DNA of 64,000 bases, taken from Leucaena leucocephala. Lineage: Eukaryota; Streptophyta; Magnoliopsida; Fabales; Fabaceae. Positions 37,201 to 48,511 of the stretch are shown in pieces; position 1 is the first letter of the stretch; the number at the start of each line of letters is the position of its first letter. The stretch spans positions 625,001 through 689,000 of the forward strand of contig CM073536.1 of the NCBI GenBank assembly GCA_037074615.1, read 5' to 3'. A program made the translations under genes and the position numbers. The notes under the pieces were generated by a model, which saw only the letters and a program-made list of their open reading frames with translations, did no database searches and was not told the origin of the DNA.

Positions 37201-38033
37201 GTTATCAAGGTGTAGAAGATACTTTACATATTTTGAGGGATTGTGAATATGCTAGGGAGATATGGTGCATATGTGTAAAACCCAGTTATCACAATCAGTT
37301 CTTCTCAGCAGATTTGAGGAATTGGTTTTCTATGAACTTGAAGAGGAACATGGGATTAGTAGATGATGATAATTGGAAGTTGTTATGAGGCGTTGGGATT
37401 TGGCAGTTGTGGAAATGGCGAAATAAGGCTATGTTTGAACCAGACTTCGTTAAACCTCAGGAGCCTTATATAGTTTTAAGACAGGTTTGGAGAAGTTTTG
37501 TGACTACACAGGAGCAATTCGATCAGATTGTGGCGAGTGTCCCGGTTATTAAGTGGAAAGCCCCCCCGAGAGGATATTGTAAAGTCAATGTTGATGGGTC
37601 CCTCACAAGCACACAAGTAAAGGCTGGATGTGGAGGGGTAATTAGAGACTATGATGGAAAGTGGATTGCGGGGTTCACCCATACTATTGGTCCTTGTACT
37701 ATCAATGAGGCAGAACAATGGGCTATCTTTAAGGGACTTTCATTGGCATGAGAGTTAGGTCTCAAGAAAATTATCCTAGAATCAGACGTAAAAAATATAG
37801 TCAACTCTATCCATATGGAGAATAATCATGGGCACAGTCTATTGATGTTGCAAATTCAGTCATTCCTCAGGCGCGAATGGGATATTCACATTAAGTACAC
37901 GCCAAGGAAGCTTAATCAAGTTGCGGATGCATTAGCAAAACAAGGATTATCTAAAACATGTTTTTTGAGAACTTGTCCCCCAAATTTGGAGGCAATAGTG
38001 TCTAGAGAGAGAATGGGAATTGTTTTCCCATAG
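34210..38033 (+). pseudogene. LINE ORF2 (endonuclease / reverse transcriptase / RNase H), broken
   Basis: It starts MDKILYWNIRG with the endonuclease residues Asn (WNIRG), Glu (LAETR) and Asp/Asn (GDFND). At about 34640-34660 the frame jumps straight to RGTRPFRFEAMW. The second half of the endonuclease, including the SDHHP-type His, is missing and the frame shifts. Downstream one frame carries the reverse transcriptase (FRPISLCTTHYKIISKVIVN, GLRQGDPISPLLFVL, catalytic FADDLLLF near 36010), the zf-RVT region (NRLPTNDWRSKWSTSSAICQ) and RNase H (VNVDGSLTS ... RDYDGKWIAGF). In-frame stops are at 34935 (TAA for Gln), 36432 (TAA), 37386 (TGA for Trp) and 37749 (TGA for Trp). The protein cannot be made whole. 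Confidence 0.9.
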
Positions 38034-38081
38034 TTTAATTTCTTGTAATTTGGGTTCAGCCCTCATTTGTATAAAAAAATA

Positions 38082-38098
38082 AAATAAATGGACGAATG
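38082..38098 (+). repeat. Right target-site duplication of the LINE
   Basis: AAATAAATGGACGAATG, identical to 32404-32420, directly after the A-rich tail. Confidence 0.92.
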
Positions 38099-38150
38099 GA
38101 CTGTTTTTAAGGGGTTCTAAAATGTATGGGATAAATAGTATAAGAAAATT
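38099..38150 (+). pseudogene. Right half of the RNase H (RVT_3) remnant
   Basis: Joined to the left half across the LINE, the frame continues LFLRGSKMYGINSIRKLYF. This resembles the RNase H stretch '...W.IF.GL.MAW..GIRKL...E' that normally follows the GF..IG.C segment. Confidence 0.65.
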
Positions 38151-38601
38151 ATACTTTAATCATATATAAGATATATCATTGATATGTTGGAAAAAAATAA
38201 TATAAGGCAAAGAATAAGTTTGTTAATTGTCTAAATTGATGATTTTATATATAAATAATAGGAATTAAAAGTATAGTTTATATTCAGGGAAGTTAATAAA
38301 GTTACGGATAAGAAAGCCTTCCTTTCTATATTTGTTATATATGATAAGTGTCTTATAAAGTTAAGGGAATTAATAGATTTAGATTATTTAAGATTAAATT
38401 TTTTAATAGTATAATTTATTTTGCTTATAGCTGTCTCTTGTATAAACAAAACTACTGGTACTATTGGAGATAGTGATGGATGAAAATGACAAGCTTGTTT
38501 CCAAAAAAGTTTAAAAAATAACTTACAAAAAAAAATTTAGATAATTTTTAGAAAATAATTTTTAAGGAAGAACTTATGGGAAAAAAGTAGTTCTGAATAA
38601 A

Positions 38602-38955
38602 TTAATGTTTAGATAATTACTAACAGAAGGATTTTTGTAATTAGAAAATTATTATAAATGATATAATTTTATTAAAAATATGAGAGATGAGAGATGGTGG
38701 AGAAGAAAGAAGAGAGATGAGAGATAATGAAGAAAAGAGAGGAGGGAGGGTGAAAAAGAGAAGAGAGATGAGCTATAGTGTAAAAAAAATAAAAAAAAAT
38801 AGTAATTGGATAGTCTATAATTTTTTTTATTGTTGCAGAAGTTAGTATCAGTAATTTATCTAAAATTTTGATTTTAAACCATGATTTAGTCTAAAAATCC
38901 TTTTGAATAAATATAACTGTTTGTTTTTAAAAAAAAATTAAACTAAAATTTAGGC
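38602..38955. repeat. AT-rich dispersed repeat, copy 2
   Basis: Parallel to 27735-27998 in motif order, but with an extra insert of about 100 bp rich in GAGAGATGAGA (38680-38775). Non-coding. Confidence 0.65.
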
Positions 38956-39474
38956 CAAAAATATTTTTAAAACTAAAATTTTAGATATTATTAAAAAGTA
39001 TAAACCATAAACGGCAATTTCTGTTTTCACAGTCAATAATAACTGTAACAAGTGAAAATATTTAGTTAACAATATGTTTTGCCCAACGTCTAGTTAATCT
39101 AATTAATAATTAACTTCATACAAATGCCTGAGGAAAAAAATTACTCGTTGATGTAAAAATTTTGTACATAGTAATTAGAGTTATTATTGCACTTTTATCT
39201 CTTATTAAAAAGTAATTTTAATTACCAAGTTATAAATATTATATAACTGATATATTATATAATAAATTTTTAAGTTTTACAATTATTTCTCAGAATGATA
39301 ATACCATACGTTGTCCGATAGCAGTCAAATAAATCACATAATAGGTGGTATTTTTACGTGATTTATTGTAGATCTAAAAAGAAGGCAATTTATTTTTGGA
39401 ACTTTATATTATAGGGAAAAATATAGGCTAAAGCTAAAGCCAACTTCGTGTTTTTTAAAGGAAAAAAAAAATTG

Positions 39475-39484
39475 CCCAACGGGG
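39475..39484 (+). promoter_or_regulatory. MSA-like element upstream of KIN-12
   Basis: CCCAACGGGG contains the AACGG core bound by plant three-repeat MYB (MYB3R) factors. It lies about 185 bp before the ATG. Confidence 0.5.
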
Positions 39485-39558
39485 CGCTCCAGATCTAACA
39501 CGAATTCAAAAGTCGTCGTCTCTTTCACCCTCCTTCGTACATTCAAATCCCCCCTCTT

Positions 39559-39569
39559 CCCAACGGCTA
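39559..39569 (+). promoter_or_regulatory. Mitosis-specific activator (MSA) element of KIN-12
   Basis: CCCAACGGCTA is a full match to the MSA consensus YCYAACGGYYA, about 100 bp upstream of the ATG. MSA elements drive G2/M expression through MYB3R factors, which is expected for a cytokinetic kinesin. Confidence 0.65.
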
Positions 39570-39669
39570 TATTTCCCTGTCTCTCTCTATCTCCTTCCTC
39601 CATCTCTCTCGCTTCATTGTCTTCCTTTAGCCCTATTCTCCTCTTCCCCCTCTCTCTAGAATCTCTGCA

Positions 39670-42600
39670 ATGAAGCACTTCATGTTGCCAAGAAATGCAA
39701 TCTTGAGGGACTCTCCCTCCCAAGAGCTCCCCTGTTCATCGAGCCCTAGTTCTTATGCTAAGCCGAGGTCATCTCGGAAGCAGAAGTCTTCCAAGGAGAA
39801 CGATCCTCCGTCAGATCTCAATGTTATGCCGTTAGATTCAAAGCCCTCGCCGGCAACCGCCGCCAAATTGAAGAGTCCGCTGCCACCAAGGCCGCCCTCT
39901 TCTAATCCCCTTAAGAGGAAGCTCAACATGGATACCCACCATGAGAATTCAGTTCTGGGATCCTCTGATTCCGGTGTCAAGGTATCTTTACTTTGTCCAA
40001 TTTTACATTCTCTGTCTTTGGTACGATGGGCCTGGTTTATCTATGCTTGAGCAAAAAAGGAGGACGATATGGATTTCAAGATTCCCTTTTTATTTGTTAG
40101 GTTGTTGTAAGGATGAGGCCACCGTGCCAAGACAGGAGTGAAGGAGATCTTATAGTACAGAAGACTTCCAGCGATTCCTTATCAATTAATGGCCAGACTT
40201 TCACATTCGATTCCGTTGCTGATACAGATGCTACACAGGCATGTTTTCTACTTAAGTGATACTTAATCACATCCTAGTTACTTGATTTTTGGTGGTTAAT
40301 ATTCTTTCGCATCTCATCTTCCAGCAAGATATTTTCGAGCAAGTTGGGGTACCTCTGGTAGAAAATTGTTTGGCTGGGTTTAATAGTTCAGTATTTGCTT
40401 ACGGACAGGTGCACTCGAATTTACCCTTCCATTTGTTATTTCAGCATACCTCTTTGATTTTGTAAATTTTTAGGTTGCTGAGACTAATAATGATATTGAA
40501 TCATTTCTTCAAATGTTATTAGACGGGGAGTGGAAAGACTTATACCATGTGGGGTCCTGCTAATGCTTTGTCAGAAGACAATTTAACAAATGATCAACAA
40601 GGCCTTACCCCACGCGTTTTTGAGCGACTCTTTTCCCGCATGAATGAAGTAAGCTTAAAGTTCCATACCTATGAAGTACTCTGAAGGATATATGCACTGT
40701 ATCATGATATTTATTCTTGCGTTTCCTTTGTAGGAGCAAATTAAGCATTCTGACAAACAACTCAATTATCAGTGCCACTGTTCTTTTCTCGAGGTTCAAT
40801 GACTGTATTTCTTTTCTTGTTCCTAACCTGCTTAACGTTACCATTTTGCTCCATCTGATCCAACATTTCGTTTCTGCAGATATATAATGAGCAAATCACA
40901 GATTTGTTAGACCCAAATCAAAGAAATCTTCAGGTAAAATCTAAGTTATTCTAGGTTTTCATGTTTTTTAATTACTTTACGACAGAGCTGATCATTTCAT
41001 ATTGTCTTGATCTTTTCAGATTCGTGAAGATGTCAAATCTGGCATCTATGTAGAAAATCTTACAGAGGAGCAAGTGTATACAATGAAGGATGTAATTCGA
41101 CTTCTACTAAAGGTTTGCTTCATAATACTTATTGTATCACATTTAGTGTTTTAATACAAACGTGTTCTTGCTATGACTTCAACATGAGTTATGAGTACCC
41201 CCCATATGACGAAATGCAAGACAATAATGCAGGGATTGTCAAACAGGAGAATTGGTGCGACCAGTATAAATTCTGAGAGTTCCCGCTCGCATACTGTTTT
41301 TACTTGTGTTGTTGAATCTCGATGCAAGGTACTACACCCTTCTCAAGTCTGGAGATTGTTGAGTTTGCAATAGTAGTGAACTTCTCTTATTGCATTATGT
41401 AGCACATTTCATGCAGATGGGTTCGAGTCCAGATGGTTTAAACTAACTTTAGAATGAAGGACAATCCTAGCATTATGAACTTTTTGTTTTTGCCATTCTT
41501 GTATAGGGAAGACAATATTCTTCCTGACATTGGAATTGTTTAAAGCATAACGTTCCCTTCTTATTCTTGGCACACGTTACTGGAAGAGGCTTTAAAGTAA
41601 TTTCATGTTTGCAGAGCACAGCAGATGGTATAAGCAGATTTAAATCTAGTAGAATCAACCTTGTTGATTTGGCTGGGTCAGAACGACAAAAATTAACTGC
41701 TGCTGCAGGAGAGCGCTTGAAGGAAGCTGGCAATATAAATAGATCACTCTCTCAGCTTGGGTAAGGTTTAATATTTGTGTATATCAGCATTGATATTAGA
41801 TATTAGAGATGGTAAATCAGTACCAGACCATTTTGGTATCATGGATATATCTCATTTTGTTATATTTTGGTATCATAAATATATTTTAAAAAAATGAAAG
41901 TGCTATTGTTAATTGAAGGAAAATATTTTAAAGGCTAGGCTGTAGGGGAATAATGAATAGGGAAGCAGTGGCCATATCATATGCTGCTTCATACGCTGAA
42001 GCCTATGGAAACATCCCTCATCTATAACATCTATGCAGCGTAGAATCTGTAACATTCTCTTTGGCCTATTAGAACCTATGATATTGAGTCCGTGAAATCA
42101 CCCATATATTATAGCTTCCCAAAACAGGAGCTAGGAAGAAGAATAAAATGCGATTATTAGCTGATTGACTTGTCTTCATGTCATCCAATTTGTTCCTAAA
42201 AATTGTTTGTGTAAATCTTATAGCTGAAATGTTACAGTTGTTCGAACTTACTACAGATAAAGTTAAGCATTATATTGGCTACAACAATTTGGAATCCTGA
42301 AAAATGCTATTATAATTTAAAAAATATGTGGAAAAGAGAAAACAAGCAGATAAATTAAATGAAATATTAGCTAGCATCTTTTTGCGGAATCTAGATTATT
42401 ATCTATCAGAATCAAGAACTTCATTGCCGAGACAAGAATGGTCTGGAACATATGCCTTTTCATTTGACTAATACCTCCCTAACAAACAATAGTCATTGTG
42501 TACATTCTATTTCATGTTAGCTCTTGTGCTTACGGACGTTTAATTGGATTGCAGGAATTTGATAAACATTCTCGCTGAAATTTCTCAAACAGGAAAGCAA

Positions 42601-45600
42601 CGGCATATACCCTATAGAGACTCTAGATTAACATTTTTACTGCAGGAGTCTCTTGGAGGAAATGCAAAACTTGCAATGGTTTGTGCTATTTCTCCAGCAC
42701 AAAGGTAAGCACATAGACTACCGGTGATTTCAAACTTTTTTCCTGCTGATATTCTTTTGTCTGATTTGACTTCACTCCGTATTGCGGCTGTAGGAGTGAA
42801 ACATTCAGTACACTGAGATTTGCACAACGTGCGAAGGCTATCAAGAACAAGGCTGTTGTTAATGAAGTCATGCAGGATGATGTGAACCAGTTGAGGGAAG
42901 TGATACGCCAATTAAGGGTATATTTTCTTAAAGGGATTAATAATGTTTTGTTTTGCCATTATACAATTTATTTTAATGACTCAAAATGGAAGAATTCAAC
43001 AGGATGAGCTGCATCGAATTAAGGCAAATGGTTGTAATCCAACTGACTCAAGCGGAGGTCATTCAGCAGCTTGGATCAAGAGAAGTTTGAATCTATTACA
43101 AGCTAGCCTCAATCGACCACCACCACTACCTTGTTTTGACGATGATGGTGATGAGGAGATGGAGATTGATGAGGAAGGTGTTGATAACCATGCCATAATT
43201 TTCCACAATGCTAATATGCTGAATAATTGTAATAATATAGAGAAAAATGATATAGAAGTCAACAAAGGTAATCAGGATGTGGTTGAGGCAGTTGAGGATA
43301 AAAGTAATCCTAGTTGTTCTGGTAATAAATTGTGGAATGAAGCATCATCCAGCGTAATGCTAAGCAACAGTTTCTCTTCCCCCATTGGTGAACCTAAAAA
43401 TGGTATTTGTACTGGAATCTCAGCCTCAGATGCATCTCGTGATTCTCCCAGTGCACTAATGGACTGTCTCTCCCCTGATAGTCTCAACATAGTTCAAAGT
43501 GATGTATCCCCAGTCCTTAAATCCCCAACACCCAGTGTTTCGCCTAGAATCAACAGCAGCAGGAAAAGCCTCAAGACGTCGTTAACATTGTCAGCTTCTG
43601 AAAATCTTCATGCTGAAAGTAACTTGGGCACAAAGACCATGCATCAGAAAAGCATAGCCACTGCAGTGTCTAGTCAGACAGCTCCAAGTTCTCTTACTAG
43701 AACTGAGCATTTGGCAGCAAGTATCCGCCATGGTCTTGAGATCATTGAAAGTCACCGTCAAAGTGCAGCATTGAGGCACTCATCATTTAGGATTTCATTG
43801 AGGCCCATAGAGTCTACGCGACTTATTCCAATTGATAAAGTTGACGTGGGTGTGCAGACTTTTATTGAGGATAACATCACAGATAAAGATTTCTTTGCAT
43901 TTACCTGTAATTACTGTAAAAGCAAAATGCAACTTGATGTCAATGAGACTGAAAACTCAAACCTGCAGTTGGTACCTGTTGATTGCCCAGAGTCAGCGGA
44001 GAAGCCAAAAAAGCAAATTCCTAAAGTAAGTAGAAGAATATTGGACATATTTCTCAGAACATGTTAAATTTGTATTTAAATTATTAATACTTGACAGTGA
44101 TTGTTGATTGATAATATTTCTTTTTCCTTGAAGGCAGTAGAGAAGGTTTTGGCAGGGTCTATCAGGAGAGAATTGGCACTTGAAGAGTTCTGTGCAAAGC
44201 ATACTTTTGAGATAATGCAGCTCAATCGTTTGGTATGTGTCTTTGTTTATTAACAGCCATCTTTGCCCATTATTCTTCCCATCCTTTAGCGTGACTATTT
44301 TCGATCATATCTATAGGTGCAACTATACAAGCATGAAAGGGAATGCAATGCCATAATAGCACAGAAAAGGGAAGATAAAATTCATCGCCTTGAGAGCCTT
44401 GTGGATGGTGCTTTACCTACTGAGGAGTTTATGGAAGACGAGCTGGTGTCTCTCACACATGAGCATGAGGTAGAATAGAGGTTTTTTGTTTTTTTGGCAA
44501 ACTTGATGATATTGTTATATTATATACTGATACTTTCAACTATCAACAGCTTTTAAAGGAGAACTATGAGAACCATCCAGAAATTTTGAGAACGAAATTA
44601 GAGTTAAAAAGAGTACAAGATGAGCTAGAAGAATATCGGAATTTTTACAAATTGGGGGAGAGGGAAGTTTTGATGGAAGAGATTCAAAGTTTAAGAAGCC
44701 AGCTTCAATTTTATATTGACTCTTCATCCACATCAGCAAGGAAGCAATGCTCATTATTGCAGTTGACTTATCCATCTGAACCCAGCTTGCCATCTAACAT
44801 TACTACCATTCCACAATCACCAGATGAGAGTTCTGAGCCAAATGCGATTCCAGAAACAAATAAGGACAGCTTTGAAATACGACTTGAACAGGAAAGGATT
44901 CAATGGGCTGAGGCAGAAAGCAAGTGGATTTCGATTTCTGAAGAACTGAAGGCTGAGCTTGAAGCTAACAGAGCACTAGCTGAGAACAGGAAACAGGAAC
45001 TAGAAGCTGAGAGAAAGTGCGCAGAGGAACTCAGGGAAGCAATGCATATGGCTATCGAAGGTCATGCACGGCTTCTAGAACAGTATGCAGATTTGGAAGA
45101 GAAACATATTCAACTGCTTGTAAGGCATAGAAAGATCATGGATGGAATTGACGAGGTTAAGAAAGAAGCTTCCAGAGCAGGAGTAAGAGGAGCAGAGTCT
45201 AAGTTCATCAATGCCCTTGCTGCAGAAATATCATCATTAAAAGCAGAAAGAGAAAAAGAAAGGCGACTCTTAAGAGACGAGAATAGAGGGCTTCAGGCCC
45301 AATTGAAGGACACGGCCGAAGCAGTGCAAGCTGCAGGTGAACTGCTTGTGCGACTCAGAGAAGCTGAAGAGGCTGTCAGTTCTGCACAGGTGAGTAAAAA
45401 TTTATACTTTTTGTATTTCCATGGTCTATATAATATCAGCAAGTATGAGAAGAAGAATTAAAATATTTACTTTGATCAAATATTTACTTTGATCTTTGAT
45501 TTTAAGATTCATTTGAATTGGCAATAATGGGAGATAATTAGGCCTTTGATCTTTGATTTTAAGTTTCATTTGAAACGCGTTGTCAATAATGGGGGATAAT

Positions 45601-46370
45601 TAGGCCTAATGTTGAACAGAGTCTTGAAATACTCACAGTTCATGCTCTCCCTGTGTGCATTTACGCATAGTCTTAAAGTAAGCATTTTGGCTCCAGCTTT
45701 GTTGCTTAGCTTCATTACTCTTTCAACGTAAGAAATTTACAGGTAGGCCTAATGCACAACAATCAGTTTATAATTCAACTTTGTTTATAATTCATGTTCT
45801 CGTGAACTATTTTTCTATCATAACATTCAAGGTATCAAGCCATTTTCTATATCAATGCATTGCCTTTAAACCTGAGCTAGTAGTTTGGTTGTGATTTTGT
45901 TGTTTTCATATCTCTTGTCTTGCACTAAAATCGGTGGCTCTTTTCAATCTTAACGGGGTTAAGACATAAGCAGCAGGGTAAATTTATTTTTCCAAATAAT
46001 ATTTGTAGTTTCTGTAGCAGTGGTGAATTTGTAGGATGGCAGGTAAGTTAAGTTTAATTATCCTATTCTGACTTTGAGATATAATTTGCAGAAACGGGCT
46101 ATGGATGCGGAGCAGGAAGCTGCAAGGGCCTTCAAACAAATTGATAAACTGAAGAAGAAACATGAGAAGGAAATTAGCACACTTAATGAACTCCTTACAG
46201 AAGCTCGTTTGCATAAGGAAGCAATGCAACCCACCTGTGATGATGATAATTTTTTCATGCCCAATTATGATGAGACAGTGGAGCCACATAGTTTTAATTC
46301 AGATGATGGTGAGCTTTCAAAATTAGCAGACCCATCATGGTTTTCTGGTTATGACAAATGCAACATATGA
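39670..46370 (+). CDS. KIN12A: Kinesin-like protein KIN-12A type (phragmoplast-associated, PAKRP1)
   Basis: Sixteen exons: 39670-39981, 40101-40238, 40325-40408, 40523-40648, 40734-40793, 40880-40933, 41020-41112, 41233-41328, 41615-41760, 42555-42704, 42794-42917, 43003-44025, 44134-44232, 44317-44469, 44550-45389 and 46092-46370. Phases agree and give 1258 aa. A Pro/Ser/Lys-rich N-terminal extension precedes the motor. P-loop GQTGSGKT ends at about residue 184, switch I NSESSRSH is at 302-309, and switch II DLAGSE is at 339-344. A long coiled-coil tail ends in DPSWFSGYDKCNI, the conserved KIN-12A/B terminus. These plus-end-directed motors sit at the phragmoplast midzone and are needed for microtubule organisation in cytokinesis. 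Intron 2 appears to use a GC donor (CACAG|GCATGT). The A versus B paralogue assignment rests on synteny. Confidence 0.94.
45485..45606 (+). repeat. Imperfect tandem duplication in the last KIN-12 intron
   Basis: TTTGATCTTTGATTTTAAG...CAATAATGGGAGATAATTAGGCC occurs twice in succession, unit about 57-64 bp. It is preceded by a doubled AAATATTTACTTTGATC. Confidence 0.75.
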
Positions 46371-47571
46371 TTAAAACTATGTGATTGTGAAGATATGATT
46401 GTATTCTTTAATTTTTGTAAGCAGCATAAATGAGTTTGTCTCCCACATTTCTGACTTCTTGCACCGAAGTCTAGGCAAGTTCTGCATTTGTTTGCACCTC
46501 GGATCCAATGTCTTTGGGAGCGTATATCAATTGTATTAAGGAAATCTGTCTTAGAATATGAATAGTGAGGAATCAATTCTAGTTCAAAATTTTGAAAAGG
46601 ATTTGTTAGCATTGATGGTCATATTACGCTATTTTCCTTTGCATCACTAGTGAATTTGTCATTCCAATAACATTCATTTATCAATTTACTAAAAGAAACT
46701 TGTCAACTAAACTTTTTTTGGCTGGAGTCAACATGACTCTTATTGACTGTTACAATAGGAAGTAGTATATTCCTACAAAACACAAAGGCAGATAACTCAT
46801 ACAATCATTTACTTAACTAGCTCCATCTCCCCGGCGTGTTACGCGGAAGCACGAGTTTTGTCTATTGCTGCAAGGAAGTTTGAATTAATATGCAAATGAC
46901 AACTTATTGTGAAAGACGGCTATATGTAGTTAACAATGGAGTTTCAATATCTATTACAATACTAATTGAAGACTTGAGAAAATCTTGTATCTTCCTATCA
47001 TTAGATTTGGCAATGTATGATTTAACAGTAGCTTATTGCCCAGATAACAGCTTAACCAAGGAAAAAGGTATGTCAACAAAAAAATTAAGGGACCTCCAAT
47101 CTAGTAAGCTGTTACTTTATTAAGTATCTTATTATTTATAGCCTACAAATCATATATAAACTTTTTTTTTTTGGTGATAAAATCATATATAAACTTTTGA
47201 TTGCAGTTTGGTTGAACAAAAGTTTCTATGTGTGTGTACACTAAATCCATATAGGAACTTGTGCCACGAATAAAGTAAACTACACACTTTTAAGTTCAGA
47301 ACTTCTATGCTGCATGACAACACAAAAATAATTAGGATGACTCCAAACTATCTGAAGTTCATTGTAGAGACAACTAAGGCTCTTTAAAGCTAAGTTCACA
47401 AAATGTAAGTACATTATGATAGGATACCTAAAATGAAACTCAAATTCAACAATGTTTAAGAAACCAAGAATCCAACCTATATTATTGATTATGAAACCTG
47501 CAACACAAAAATATGTTACTGATGTGATTCCAGGAGAAATAATAACATGCCCTTTTTACCTTTCATTCCAG
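46371..47571. other. Spacer after KIN-12
   Basis: The kinesin 3' UTR, then AT-rich DNA. No coding match was recognised. A locally doubled CATATATAAACTTTT lies at about 47150-47200. Confidence 0.45.
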
Positions 47572-48511
47572 GAGAAAGGTAGAATTTTCAGTTGGTGGAG
47601 AGTCCTTTCATTGTACCGGGACGCATACTACTGTCAAAGGATTTACAACTATTATGCCTTGGTTAGCAGTAAACGATAAAAATATTCCATCCTTTGCAAA
47701 GGGGCAGAAAATTGATGTGTCAAAAATGGAGCTATATGAGGGGACATGAATTTCCCTTTACCCAAATTCAGTGTCTTTACAAAGTCTGGGATTTTAATTC
47801 TGACTTGGATTCTTTTTGTCCTACCTAGTCTTTTCTCTCCTTTTTATGGAGTTTTTTGTTGGAAGAAGGGGTTCTATTCTGGGGTTATAGATGGAGGTTT
47901 ATTATCTTCCACAGAAGGGAACAATTAAGGTAATGCATTTTCCTGGCCAAAAAAAGTCTGGGCAAATTTTACCGATCAAATTACAAGGATACTTTCAAGT
48001 TAGTGAAAGATGAAAAACTGCCCCCATAATCTTTTTATACGCAGTATGCACTTACTGTTCTCGGCTTTGGATATATTATTAGAGTGATTATATCTATTCT
48101 CCGTTTCATCTAATTCTCTCCCTCTCTGTCCCTGTAAAACTTACTTATTTTTCTCTATACATCTTGCTTCCCCTATGTTTTTAGAAATCACTTCTCTATA
48201 TGTTGAATTAACTGAAGATTTAGCAAAGCATTTGATCTTCTTCCACAGCTTTACAAGGAACTGGTTGTCCTTTGGACAACTTTGAGCTTTTGATCTGCTC
48301 CATGCCTGGCCTAGAGGGCAAATCATTCCCACTCTGCCCATACTGCTACAGCAATCCTCCATTTGAGGGCATTGAAACACTCATCAATACAGCTAAAATT
48401 GGTGCTTCTGGCAAGCTAGGGAAGGGAGATGGCATGCCATGCATCCTCTGTCCCCATCCCACCTGCCCAAACTCTCTGGTTTCTCAAGGGGTCTGTGCCT
48501 GCCCTGAATGA
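47572..48511 (+). pseudogene. DNA topoisomerase 3-beta gene fragments
   Basis: Two pieces with splice-like borders. Piece 1 (47572-47749, acceptor CATTCCAG) reads VEFSVGGESFHCTGTHTTVK and GFTTIMPWLAVNDKNIPSFA, ending MELYEGT and a TGA where the family continues with TPPDYL. Piece 2 (48249-48511, acceptor TCCACAG) reads GTGCPLDNFELLICSMPG, KSFPLCPYCYSNPPFEGIE and MPCILCPHPTC, with zinc-ribbon cysteines. It ends ACPE plus TGA where the family has ACPEC. These match separate parts of the type IA topoisomerase core and the C-terminal zinc region of TOP3-beta. The catalytic centre, the Toprim domain and most exons are absent. This is a truncated duplicate, not a working gene. Confidence 0.78.

Larger units (their letters stand above)
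32421..38081 (+). mobile_element. LINE (L1-type non-LTR retrotransposon), nearly full length but inactive
   Basis: An element of about 5.66 kb lies between 17-bp direct repeats. It has ORF1 (nucleic-acid-binding, zinc knuckle) and ORF2 (AP-like endonuclease, reverse transcriptase, zf-RVT, RNase H). It ends in an A-rich TTTGTATAAAAAAATAAA tail directly before the target duplication. Only eight bases precede the ORF1 ATG, so the 5' UTR is probably truncated. ORF2 has an internal deletion in the endonuclease and four in-frame stops, so it cannot mobilise itself. It sits inside the RNase H remnant of another element. Confidence 0.93.
38151..39669. other. Spacer upstream of the kinesin gene
   Basis: AT-rich and non-coding. 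It includes the dispersed repeat at 38602-38955. The last 200 bp form the kinesin promoter and leader, with two AACGG mitosis-type elements and CT-rich leader sequence. Confidence 0.5.

Noticed and set aside
47746..47928. 60-codon open frame after the first topoisomerase fragment
   Set aside because: Hydrophobic and T-rich with no family match; looks like old intron sequence.
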